Shown here one piece after another: positions 5,709 through 13,256 of a DNA stretch of 19,752 bases. The DNA is taken from NCBI GenBank assembly GCA_028279155.1, contig JANQST010000048.1, positions 1-19,752 of the forward strand, written 5' to 3'. This DNA is from Cyclobacteriaceae bacterium. GTDB taxonomy: Bacteria > Bacteroidota > Bacteroidia > Cytophagales > Cyclobacteriaceae. The notes beneath the pieces were generated by a model that ran no database searches, was not told the origin of the DNA, and saw only the letters and a program-made list of their open reading frames with translations. Position 1 is the first letter of the stretch, and each line of letters starts with the position of its first letter. Both the position numbers and the translations under genes were made by a program.

Positions 5709-7352
5709 ATGCGAAAAATCACACGCGTCATATTTTTTTCCTTAATCCTTCTACCTCTTCTATCTATAGGCCAGAAGAACGAACGAATTCAGTACAAAGC
5801 TGATGAATTGTTTGAATTTCGCGAAAAAGGAAAGAAAATCCGTAAACTGACAGGAAATGTCGTTTTTGCTCAGGAAGGCACAACCATGTATTGTGATAGT
5901 TCGCTCTACTATGTGCGCGACAATTTGATGGAAGCATTTGGACATGTGAAAATTGTTGATGATTCAACAGTAATTACTTCCAATACACTCGTTTATGATG
6001 GCAAGCGAAAAACAGCCAAACTTCGAGACCAGGTGGTCTATACGCACGGAGAACAACAACTTTTCACTGATTTCCTTGATTACAACACAGACACTGAAGT
6101 TGCCAATTACTTCAATGGCGGGCAATTAAAAGACAGTACCAATACCTTGTCCAGTGAAATTGGCTATCTGTATTCCAAAGAGGATTATTCACAATTCCGC
6201 AAAGATGTGATTCTTGTAGCTCCTGACTATACGCTCAAATCCGATACCCTCAATTACGATACAAACACAAAAGTTGCTGTCACAATCGGAAGAACAGAGA
6301 TCACAAATGAGGATGGTTCAGTGCTTCACGCAAAAGGAGGAGAATTTAGGACAGAAGAAGATCAATCAGATTTTGTGGGCGGGAATATTGAAACTGAAGA
6401 TTATTACCTGGAAGGTGATGAGCTTTTCTTCGACGACCTAAATCAATACTACAAGGCAATTGGAAATGTGAAGCTAAGAGCCAAAGAAGATGATGTGATT
6501 TTGTATGGAGATGAGGGATTTACAGACAAAAACAAGGAAATCAGCAAAGTTTTTGGACACGCGTTTATGGAACGTATATTGGATCGAGACACCTTCTATG
6601 TTTCCGCAGATACACTTGTTTCCATCGAAAGTGAATACGATTCAGCGAAACGGGTACTTGCATACTACAATGTGAAATTGTGGAGGTATAATCTACAAGG
6701 AATCGCAGATTCCGCTTCTTACTTTTTGTCCGACTCTACCATTTTCATGTACAATGATCCTGTGATCTGGAATCTTGATAATCAAATCGAGGGTGACACC
6801 ATTACAATTGAAATATCGAACGATCAAATCAAAACGATGACGCTTCTCCAGAATTCCTTCCTCATCGGTATTGATACGATCAACAATTACAATCAAGTGA
6901 AAGGAAGAACAATGAAAGCGTCTTTCATTGATGGAATCATCAATAAAATAGACGTCAATGGAAACGGAGAGGCACTTTACTATGTGTTGGACGAGTCAGA
7001 CCCTAACGAGACTACAACCATGGGCATGAACCGAATTCTATGCAGTGATCTCACTATGAGATTTGTGGATGAAGAGTTGAATAACATCAGTTTTTACAAG
7101 AAGCCAGAAGCCAAATTTATCCCCCCACATGAGCTGACAGCTGACATGCAACGACTGAAAGGATTTTTATGGCGTGGTGACACACGACCAACCTTCGAAG
7201 AGGTGGTTTACCTCAATGTAGCAACCGAGACAACCGAAGGTTCTGAAGAGCCAGAGAAACAAAAACCTATTCCATCAATAAAGCTAGATTTAGAAGGTCT
7301 TCCTGATAACGAGCGAAAATTGTTAAAAAAGCCTAAAGGTCAGAAAGAATGA
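5709..7352 (+). CDS. LptA/OstA-like protein, LPS transport to the outer membrane
   Basis: A 547-aa exported protein of the OstA family (OstA_2 type), expected in the periplasm, where this fold carries lipopolysaccharide between the inner and outer membranes. It starts with a signal peptide (MRKITRVIFFSLILLPLLSIGQ). It then has repeated short beta-strand units typical of the LptA/OstA jelly-roll: KLTGNVVFAQEGTTMYCDS, EAFGHVKIVDDSTVITSN, KLRDQVVYTHGEQQLFTD, QFRKDVILVAPDYTLKSD and KAIGNVKLRAKEDDVILYGD. It is much longer than enterobacterial LptA (about 185 aa), as usual in this phylum, where the long form has several OstA domains. The tail is Glu/Lys/Pro-rich and probably disordered. I chose ATG 5709. 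A strong terminator hairpin begins inside the last codons. It is followed by bamD, another outer-membrane assembly gene. Confidence 0.85.
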   Translation: MRKITRVIFFSLILLPLLSIGQKNERIQYKADELFEFREKGKKIRKLTGNVVFAQEGTTMYCDSSLYYVRDNLMEAFGHVKIVDDSTVITSNTLVYDGKRKTAKLRDQVVYTHGEQQLFTDFLDYNTDTEVANYFNGGQLKDSTNTLSSEIGYLYSKEDYSQFRKDVILVAPDYTLKSDTLNYDTNTKVAVTIGRTEITNEDGSVLHAKGGEFRTEEDQSDFVGGNIETEDYYLEGDELFFDDLNQYYKAIGNVKLRAKEDDVILYGDEGFTDKNKEISKVFGHAFMERILDRDTFYVSADTLVSIESEYDSAKRVLAYYNVKLWRYNLQGIADSASYFLSDSTIFMYNDPVIWNLDNQIEGDTITIEISNDQIKTMTLLQNSFLIGIDTINNYNQVKGRTMKASFIDGIINKIDVNGNGEALYYVLDESDPNETTTMGMNRILCSDLTMRFVDEELNNISFYKKPEAKFIPPHELTADMQRLKGFLWRGDTRPTFEEVVYLNVATETTEGSEEPEKQKPIPSIKLDLEGLPDNERKLLKKPKGQKE

Positions 7353-7366
7353 TTTAGGCTTTGTTT
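7325..7366 (+). terminator. Intrinsic terminator of the OstA-like gene
   Basis: AAAGCCTAAA (7328-7337) pairs perfectly with TTTAGGCTTT (7353-7362) around a 15-nt loop that contains the stop codon. Two more A-T pairs can form after one mismatch. The 3' side continues T-rich (TTTGTTTCCGTTT). This separates the OstA-like gene from the bamD operon. Confidence 0.65.
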
Positions 7367-7394
7367 CCGTTTAAGTGTTAAACAAGTAATTTTG
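7360..7394 (+). promoter_or_regulatory. Candidate promoter of the bamD operon
   Basis: TAATTTTG (7387-7394) matches TAnnTTTG, and a TTTG at 7360-7363 lies 23 nt upstream, slightly longer than usual. The -7 box ends 18 nt before ATG 7413. It overlaps the in-frame TTG at 7392, which argues against that TTG as the start. Confidence 0.5.
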
Positions 7395-7412
7395 CGATCG
7401 ATTTCGACAATT

Positions 7413-8219
7413 ATGCGGGGAATGCGTTTATCCATCTTTTTTATCATAGCCATCAGCCTTTTTGGGTGTAGCAAATTCAGAAAAATACAAAAAAGTCCTG
7501 ATTGGAAGGTGAAATACGAGGCTGCGCTTCAATATTATGAGGAAGAAAAGTACAATAAAACGACAGTTCTTTTCGAGGAAATTCTTCCAATTATTCGCGG
7601 AACGGAAGAAGCAGAAAAAGGGAATTTCTACTTTGCCTACGCCTACTATCAACAAAAACAGTACATCCTAAGTGCTCACCAATTCCAGGAATTTGTCACC
7701 ATTTATGGAAGAAGTGAATATGTGTTAGAAGCATCCTACATGCATGCATATTCCCTATATCTACAATCTCCCGAATATCAGCTGGATCAAACAAGTACCT
7801 ATGAGGCGATAGCTGCCATGCAAAACTTCATCAATAAATATCCTGCCTCAGAATATGCCCCTGATGCGGACAAAATCATTGATGAAATGCAGGTGAAACT
7901 TGAGACCAAAGCTTATAACACAGCCAAACTGTATCACAAGCTGAGGAGGTATAAATCAGCTTTGGTGGCGTTCAAGAACTTCAGAAATGACTATCCTGAT
8001 TCAAAATTCAACGAGGAAATTTCATACCTCAACATAGAAACTGCATTCGATCTTGCAGAACAAAGTATCACATCTGTTCAGGAAGAACGATACAGAAATA
8101 CGGTAAAGTTTTACGAGGAATTCATTGATAAATACCCTAATAGTGAATTCATCAAAGATGCTGAAGGTTTTTATGCAAAAAGCATCGAAGAATTAACTAA
8201 ATTTGCGGGTTCAAAATAA
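7413..8219 (+). CDS. bamD: Outer membrane assembly lipoprotein BamD
   Basis: A 268-aa lipoprotein subunit of the BAM complex, which inserts beta-barrel proteins into the outer membrane with BamA. The N-terminus has a hydrophobic signal ending in a lipobox, SLFGC, with Cys19 as the predicted lipidated residue. The mature part is a chain of tetratricopeptide-like helical pairs: WKVKYEAALQYYEEEKYNKT, FYFAYAYYQQKQYILSAHQF, AIAAMQNFINKYPASEYAPD, AKLYHKLRRYKSALVAFKNF and VKFYEEFIDKYPNSEF. These include the repeated YP-x-S-x-(F/Y) turns typical of BamD/YfiO. Length fits. I start at ATG 7413; ATG 7422 is a possible alternative. rpoZ follows after 11 nt, so they are probably one transcript. Confidence 0.92.
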   Translation: MRGMRLSIFFIIAISLFGCSKFRKIQKSPDWKVKYEAALQYYEEEKYNKTTVLFEEILPIIRGTEEAEKGNFYFAYAYYQQKQYILSAHQFQEFVTIYGRSEYVLEASYMHAYSLYLQSPEYQLDQTSTYEAIAAMQNFINKYPASEYAPDADKIIDEMQVKLETKAYNTAKLYHKLRRYKSALVAFKNFRNDYPDSKFNEEISYLNIETAFDLAEQSITSVQEERYRNTVKFYEEFIDKYPNSEFIKDAEGFYAKSIEELTKFAGSK

Positions 8220-8230
8220 AAAAGCATATT

Positions 8231-8566
8231 ATGCATCATTCAACAGCGGCGCTGGTTACAAGAGATAACAAGGAAATTGCAGAACCAACAAGCAATATCT
8301 ACGAATCAATTGTGATCATTGGAAAAAGAGCAAGACAGATCAGTTCGAATCAAAAAGAAGAATTGAATGGCAAGCTTGCAGAATTTGCTTCTTCAGTAGA
8401 TAATCTTGAAGAAATCTTTGAGAACAGAGAGCAAATAGAGATCTCTAAATTCTACGAAAGAATGCCTAAACCATCTTCTAGTGCAACAGATCAATTCCTT
8501 AACGGGGAATTGAATTTTAGAATGCCTGAAGAGGAAGAGACAAAAGACACTCAGTCAGAACTTTAA
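8231..8566 (+). CDS. rpoZ: RNA polymerase omega subunit (Bacteroidota type)
   Basis: A 111-aa homologue of the RNA polymerase omega subunit, which helps assemble and stabilise the beta' subunit. The central segment NIYESIVIIGKRARQI is the omega signature (NxYExVxIxxKRARQI). The following segment contains NGKLAEFASSVDNLEEIFENREQ-like helical sequence, and the C-terminal tail is acidic and Ser/Glu-rich. There is no signal or membrane segment. It lies 11 nt after bamD and 12 nt before coaBC, an arrangement found across Bacteroidota genomes, and no promoter of its own is apparent. Confidence 0.88.
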   Translation: MHHSTAALVTRDNKEIAEPTSNIYESIVIIGKRARQISSNQKEELNGKLAEFASSVDNLEEIFENREQIEISKFYERMPKPSSSATDQFLNGELNFRMPEEEETKDTQSEL

Positions 8567-8578
8567 ATAAACTTTCCC

Positions 8579-9769
8579 ATGTTAAAGGGGAAAAAAATAT
8601 TATTAGCGGTTTGTGGGTCAATAGCAGCCTATAAAACCGCTTTTTTTGTTCGTCTCCTTGTAAAGGAAGAAGCTGAAGTAAAGGTTGTTATGACCGATAG
8701 CGCGAAGGATTTCATCACACCCTTGACGCTATCGACCCTTTCCAAAAACCCCGTTTATTCAACATACTTCGAAAGGGATTCTGGTGAATGGAACAACCAT
8801 GTTGAGCTTGGCCTTTGGGCCGATTTGATGATTGTAGCCCCACTCAGCGCCAATACATTAGGAAAGATGGCCAATGGCATTTGTGACAATCTCCTTCTCG
8901 CAACCTATCTATCTGCGAAATGTCCGGTTATGCTAGCTCCCGCAATGGATTTGGATATGTACAAGCATCCATCAACTGTCGAAAACTTGAAAAAGCTACA
9001 ATCATTTGGCAATGAAGTGATTGATGCAACCGAAGGAGAACTGGCGAGTGGACTTGTAGGTCAGGGCCGCATGGCAGAGCCTGAAGAATTACTCGAAGCT
9101 GTAAAAAAAAAGCTCAGAAATAGCGAAGCCTTAAAAAACAAAAAAGTTCTGATCACTTCTGGTCCTACCCATGAGGCTATTGATCCAGTTAGATTTATTG
9201 GCAATCATTCTTCAGGAAAAATGGGAGTGGCTCTAGCAGAAGCGTTTAAGAATGCAGGAGCAGAAGTTTCGGTCATCTCTGGCCCTTCTCAGTTTGTTCC
9301 CGAAAGCGTTGAAGTAACAAAAGTTAATTCCGCATCCGAAATGCTCGCGGCTGCAGAAGAAAAATTTAAAAGCTGCGATATCGCTGTTTTTGCTGCTGCT
9401 GTAGCTGATTATCGTCCTGCTAATCCAAAAAGTGAAAAGATCAAGAAAAGTGATGATTCCCTGGAGATTAACCTTGTGAAGAATCCGGACATAGCCTATG
9501 AACTAGGGCAAAAAAAGAATGGTCAATTCAATATTGGGTTTGCACTTGAAACCAACAAAGAAGAAACGCATGCCAGAGAAAAGTTGAAAAAAAAGAACTT
9601 TGATCTGATCGTTTTAAACTCATTGAACGATTCCGGGGCTGGTTTCCAAAATGACACGAACAAGGTCACTTTCTTTGACAAGAACAATAAGGAGGTCAAA
9701 TTTGAGTTGAAAAGTAAGAAGGAAGTAGCTGCTGATATAGTAGATTACACGATTCAACACATCAAATGA
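8579..9769 (+). CDS. coaBC: Bifunctional phosphopantothenoylcysteine decarboxylase / phosphopantothenate-cysteine ligase
   Basis: A 396-aa two-domain enzyme that carries out two consecutive steps of coenzyme A synthesis, from 4'-phosphopantothenate to 4'-phosphopantetheine. The N-terminal flavoprotein half (CoaC) starts with CGSIAAYKTA and has the probable catalytic His74 (NNHVELG), the flavin-site block PLSANTLGKM with Asn92, and PAMDLDMY. The C-terminal half (CoaB) begins near residue 188 with ITSGPTHEAIDPVRFIGNH and SSGKMG, then AAAVADYRP. The motif equivalent to ACGD, which carries the reductive Cys of E. coli CoaC, reads ASGL here (Ser157), although GRMAEP is kept. PLSANT and PAMD also differ from the textbook PASANT and PAMN. 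These may be lineage forms. Its TGA overlaps the next ATG. Confidence 0.95.
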   Translation: MLKGKKILLAVCGSIAAYKTAFFVRLLVKEEAEVKVVMTDSAKDFITPLTLSTLSKNPVYSTYFERDSGEWNNHVELGLWADLMIVAPLSANTLGKMANGICDNLLLATYLSAKCPVMLAPAMDLDMYKHPSTVENLKKLQSFGNEVIDATEGELASGLVGQGRMAEPEELLEAVKKKLRNSEALKNKKVLITSGPTHEAIDPVRFIGNHSSGKMGVALAEAFKNAGAEVSVISGPSQFVPESVEVTKVNSASEMLAAAEEKFKSCDIAVFAAAVADYRPANPKSEKIKKSDDSLEINLVKNPDIAYELGQKKNGQFNIGFALETNKEETHAREKLKKKNFDLIVLNSLNDSGAGFQNDTNKVTFFDKNNKEVKFELKSKKEVAADIVDYTIQHIK

Positions 9770-10656
9770 GGATCACAATCATTTTGTTTTTCGTTGGTCT
9801 AAGTAGTTGGGGATTCTCCCAAGAGCTCAATTGCAGGGTTATTGTAAATGCTCAGCAGGTTCAAACTACAGAGCGAGGCATATTCCAGGATATGGAAACG
9901 GAGTTTGCCCAATTTCTCAACAATACCAAATGGACAAACGACATCTTCGATGAAGAAGAAGTCATCAATTGCAATTTATTGATCAATATCAATGAGCAAC
10001 CTAGTATAGGAGTTTTTGAAGCCACAGTACAAGTGCTTTCCAGCCGTCCTGTATATGGAACCAACTATGAAAGTGTGTTGCTGAATTTTGCTGACAGGGA
10101 TTGGACCTTCGAATTTGTGCAGTCACAGCCATTAAGATTTAACGAAAACGTCTTTACCAGCAACATCACCTCACTTCTGGCCTTTTATGCATACATCATT
10201 ATTGGAATGGATTATGATTCTTTTTCTGAACTTGGTGGTGAACCTTATTATGAAAAAGCTTGGAATATTGTCAATAATGCACAGCAATCAGGTTTCAACG
10301 GTTGGCAACAATTCAACAGCATTAGAAATAGATATTGGTTGGTTGAAAACCTGCGGAATCCTCAACTAGAAGGAATTAGAAACGCATTGTATGCATACCA
10401 CAGAACTGGATTAGATATCATGGCAGATCAGAAAGATGAAGCAGAAGGCAATATTTTGAGTGCACTTTCAGAAGTACAAAGAGCCAATCGGGCAAGACCA
10501 AGATCCATTCTTACCATTACCTTCATGGATGCAAAATCAAATGAGCTTACCCAGCTTTTTGGTGAAACAAGTCTGGCCAAAAGACGACAAGCCTACAACC
10601 TTCTAAATAGCATCGATCCATCAAGATCAGATGATTATCGTGTGCTCATTGAGTAG
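9766..10656 (+). CDS. porD: DUF4835 family protein, PorD-like type IX secretion component
   Basis: A 296-aa exported protein with a signal peptide (MRITIILFFVGLSSWGFSQ, probable cleavage before Gln19). The sequence matches my memory of the DUF4835 family: the opening ELNCRVIVNAQQVQTTERG, FQDMETEFAQFLNNTKWTND, a SSRPVYGTNYES block, YAYIIIGMDYDSFSELGG and a C-terminal half rich in helices. Databases call this family PorD and link it to the type IX secretion system, which exports proteins in this phylum; its exact biochemical role is not known to me. It overlaps coaBC by four bases (ATGA), so it is probably the last gene of the bamD-rpoZ-coaBC operon. recN follows after 39 nt with its own candidate promoter. 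Confidence 0.85.
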   Translation: MRITIILFFVGLSSWGFSQELNCRVIVNAQQVQTTERGIFQDMETEFAQFLNNTKWTNDIFDEEEVINCNLLININEQPSIGVFEATVQVLSSRPVYGTNYESVLLNFADRDWTFEFVQSQPLRFNENVFTSNITSLLAFYAYIIIGMDYDSFSELGGEPYYEKAWNIVNNAQQSGFNGWQQFNSIRNRYWLVENLRNPQLEGIRNALYAYHRTGLDIMADQKDEAEGNILSALSEVQRANRARPRSILTITFMDAKSNELTQLFGETSLAKRRQAYNLLNSIDPSRSDDYRVLIE

Positions 10657-10664
10657 ACTCTGAA

Positions 10665-10672
10665 TATCTTTG
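10665..10672 (+). promoter_or_regulatory. Candidate -7 element (TATCTTTG) upstream of recN
   Basis: TATCTTTG matches TAnnTTTG and ends 23 nt before the recN ATG, just after the stop of the DUF4835 gene. No convincing -33 TTTG lies at the normal distance, so recN may also be read from the upstream operon. Confidence 0.35.
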
Positions 10673-10695
10673 CTGTCTCTTTCCAGAGACGGTAC

Positions 10696-12351
10696 ATGAT
10701 CAAATCCCTTCAAATAAAAAATTACGCGCTGATCGAAGAACTCGAGATGGATCCATCTTCGAAGCTCAACATTATTACTGGGGAAACAGGGGCTGGAAAA
10801 TCGATTATGTTAGGTGCGGTCGGACTGTTGCTTGGTGATCGGGCTGATACCAAAGTGTTGCTAGACAAGGACCAGAAGTGCATAGTCGAAGGAATTTTTG
10901 ATCTCTCCCAATATAAATTGAAAACGATCTTCGAGGAAGAAGATTTGGACTATGAAGAGGAATGCGTTATCCGAAGAGAAGTCACCGCAAATGGAAAATC
11001 CAGGGCATTCGTCAATGACACTCCTGCTACGCTGGCTGCTTTGAAACGCATTGGCGAGCGCTTGATGGATGTCCATTCACAGCACGAATCGTTAAGTCTT
11101 GGGGTCAATAAATACCAATTGGAGGTATTGGATGCGTTTGCAGGGCACGATGAATTGGAAGCCAAATACAAAACTGATTTTTCAAATTATGCAGAGGCAA
11201 AAAAGACCTTTGAGGAGTTAACCGAGTTAGCTCAAAAAGGTGCTGAAGATCTTGACTACAAGAAATTTTTACTTGAGGAACTCAACCAGATCAACCTCGA
11301 TTCGATTGATCAGGAAGCAATAGAAAAAGAGCTCGAAGTACTTGAAAATGCTGAAGAGATCAAGTTAAAGCTTTCTCAATCGATTCACTTACTTGACGAA
11401 TCCGAAGTGGCAATCTTACAGCAACTAAAGGAAGTGAACCAATCGCTTGCCTCGATCGCTGATTTTTCCAAAGATCTTTCCGATTTGCATGATCGACTCA
11501 ACAGTTCTTCCATCGAGCTTCAAGACATTTTGAGCGAAATCCAAGTTAACCAGGATCGAATTGAGCATGACCCGCAACGTATACAAGAGTTAAAAGAGCA
11601 GCTCGACCACCTCTATCGCTTGCAGAAAAAACACAATACTCAAAGTGTAACCGAACTTTTGGACCTTAGAAACTCCCTTGATGAGAGTCTATCCAAAGTG
11701 GAAAATCTGGATGGCGAAATCGAAAAAGCAAAATTGGTGCTTGAAAAAGCAGAAAAGAAAATGCTTGGTAGCGGTGAAAAACTATCCGAATCCCGAAAGC
11801 TTTTTGCACTCAATTTTTCAGATGAAATTGAGAAGATCATCAAAAACATTGGAATCGAAAACGGTACCGTTGAGATCCAGGTGCTTCCTTCAGAACCTAA
11901 TAGCACAGGTCTCGATCAAGTTGACATGCTGTTCAGCGCCAACAAAGGGATCAAACCCCAGGAACTAAAGGAAGTCGCTTCCGGTGGAGAATTCTCCAGG
12001 TTAATATTTGCCATCAAGTACCTGATTGCGGATAAGACATCTCTACCTACAATCATATTTGATGAAATTGACACTGGGGTTTCAGGACAGGTCGCTCTCC
12101 AAATGATCCAGATGATGAAATCCATGGCTAAAAACCACCAGGTCATCAGCATCAGCCACTTACCACAATTTGCAGCCGGAGGTGATGCCCATTACTTTGT
12201 TTATAAAGATCACGGCTCAGTTCGCTCAGTCAGCAAGATTAAAAAGCTGGAAAACGAAGATCGTGTGATTGAAATTGCTAAAATGATCGGAGGCGAAAAT
12301 CCTGCAACTGCTGCCGTAGAAAGCGCAAAAGAGTTACTTCAAATTGGCTAA
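10696..12351 (+). CDS. recN: DNA repair protein RecN (SMC-like ATPase)
   Basis: A 551-aa SMC-family ATPase that acts at DNA double-strand breaks in recombinational repair, in the nucleoid. The Walker A motif GETGAGKS lies at residues 29-36. The middle 200 or so residues are Glu/Lys/Leu-rich and coiled-coil-like (from about 165 to 375). The ABC signature VASGGEFSRL is near residue 427, and the Walker B/D-loop TIIFDEIDTGVSG is near 452-464, followed by the SHLPQ H-loop. An N-terminal VHSQHESLSL block matches the family (usual form DxHGQHxxxxL). Length is normal. fabI follows after 28 nt. Confidence 0.95.
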   Translation: MIKSLQIKNYALIEELEMDPSSKLNIITGETGAGKSIMLGAVGLLLGDRADTKVLLDKDQKCIVEGIFDLSQYKLKTIFEEEDLDYEEECVIRREVTANGKSRAFVNDTPATLAALKRIGERLMDVHSQHESLSLGVNKYQLEVLDAFAGHDELEAKYKTDFSNYAEAKKTFEELTELAQKGAEDLDYKKFLLEELNQINLDSIDQEAIEKELEVLENAEEIKLKLSQSIHLLDESEVAILQQLKEVNQSLASIADFSKDLSDLHDRLNSSSIELQDILSEIQVNQDRIEHDPQRIQELKEQLDHLYRLQKKHNTQSVTELLDLRNSLDESLSKVENLDGEIEKAKLVLEKAEKKMLGSGEKLSESRKLFALNFSDEIEKIIKNIGIENGTVEIQVLPSEPNSTGLDQVDMLFSANKGIKPQELKEVASGGEFSRLIFAIKYLIADKTSLPTIIFDEIDTGVSGQVALQMIQMMKSMAKNHQVISISHLPQFAAGGDAHYFVYKDHGSVRSVSKIKKLENEDRVIEIAKMIGGENPATAAVESAKELLQIG

Positions 12352-12356
12352 TTTTG
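12349..12356 (+). promoter_or_regulatory. Candidate -7 element (TAATTTTG) upstream of fabI
   Basis: TAATTTTG matches TAnnTTTG. It begins at the recN stop codon and ends 23 nt before the fabI ATG. No good -33 TTTG is seen. It would allow fabI to be expressed separately from recN. Confidence 0.4.
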
Positions 12357-12379
12357 GCCACCAATCTTAATCTAACAAC

Positions 12380-13192
12380 ATGGCATACGATTTATTAAAA
12401 GGAAAACGAGGAATCATTTTTGGAGCATTAGATAATAGCTCTATTGCATGGAAAGTCGCTGAAAAAGCACACGAAGAAGGCGCAAAATTCACCCTAAGCA
12501 ACGCTCCCATCGCTATGCGAATGGGCGAGATCAATAAACTAGGTGAACAATGTGGTGCTGAGATCATTCCTGCGGACGCAACTTCCATAGAAGATCTTGA
12601 AAACCTTATCAATAAATCAACCGAGGTGCTTGGCGGTAAAATTGATTTCATCCTTCATTCCATTGGAATGAGTCCCAATGTTCGCAAGAACAAGGATTAC
12701 GGAGACCTCAATTACGACTGGTTCTTAAAAACGCTTGATGTTTCAGCACTCTCCTTTCATAAGGTTATGCAGACTGCAGAAAAATTAGATGCCATGAATG
12801 AGTGGGGATCTATTTTGGGGCTCTCATACATTGCCGCTCAACGAACGTTTCCTGATTACTCTGACATGGCACAAGCAAAAGCTGTTTTGGAATCCATCGC
12901 CAGAAGCTATGGTCAGCGATTAGGTAAATCCAAGAAAGTACGGGTGAACACCATTTCTCAATCCCCTACCATGACCACTGCCGGATCAGGTGTACCAGGC
13001 TTTGATCTTTTCTTTAAATATGGCAATGATATGTCTCCACTTGGAAATGCTGATGCGGAGAGCTGCGCAGACTATTGTGTGGTAATGTTCTCGGACCTTA
13101 CCCGAATGGTCACCATGCAGAACCTGATGCACGATGGTGGGTTCTCAACTTCAGGAATTACACCTGAGATTTTGGAGCAACTGGATAAGTAA
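12380..13192 (+). CDS. fabI: Enoyl-[acyl-carrier-protein] reductase (NADH)
   Basis: A 270-aa short-chain dehydrogenase that reduces trans-2-enoyl-ACP in the last step of each round of fatty acid elongation (type II FAS, cytoplasm). The modified NAD-binding loop GALDNSSIAW lies at residues 15-24, SIGMSP at 94-99, and the catalytic pair Tyr150 and Tyr160 with Lys167 fits the FabI pattern (Y-x6-K). The substrate-binding loop region is ISQSPTMTTAGSGVPGF, where typical FabI has ISAGPIRTLAASG; the change is often seen in Bacteroidota. It ends in GGFSTSGI. Triclosan-type inhibitor sensitivity cannot be predicted from the sequence. The downstream intergenic region has an inverted repeat, then ispE. 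Confidence 0.93.
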   Translation: MAYDLLKGKRGIIFGALDNSSIAWKVAEKAHEEGAKFTLSNAPIAMRMGEINKLGEQCGAEIIPADATSIEDLENLINKSTEVLGGKIDFILHSIGMSPNVRKNKDYGDLNYDWFLKTLDVSALSFHKVMQTAEKLDAMNEWGSILGLSYIAAQRTFPDYSDMAQAKAVLESIARSYGQRLGKSKKVRVNTISQSPTMTTAGSGVPGFDLFFKYGNDMSPLGNADAESCADYCVVMFSDLTRMVTMQNLMHDGGFSTSGITPEILEQLDK

Positions 13193-13203
13193 AAAGATTA
13201 AAG

Positions 13204-13254
13204 TAGAAAGTAGTAAGTAACTAGTTCTAACGACTTACTACTTTTGACTTTCTA
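13204..13254. repeat. Inverted repeat between fabI and ispE (possible terminator/REP-like element)
   Basis: AAAGTAGTAAGT (13207-13218) pairs perfectly with ACTTACTACTTT (13233-13244) over 12 bp with a 14-nt loop. The next bases also match if CTTTTGA is skipped: TAGAAAG (13204-13210) pairs with CTTTCTA (13248-13254). The left arm contains the direct repeat AAAGTAG. The whole element is A/T/G-rich on one arm and C/T-rich on the other. It looks like a dispersed intergenic palindrome, and might end fabI transcripts. Confidence 0.6.
13239..13246 (+). promoter_or_regulatory. Candidate -7 element (TACTTTTG) of ispE, inside the inverted repeat
   Basis: TACTTTTG matches TAnnTTTG and ends 10 nt before the ispE ATG at 13257. 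It lies in the right arm of the inverted repeat at 13204-13254, so promoter or terminator function is undecided. Confidence 0.35.
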
Positions 13255-13256
13255 CT

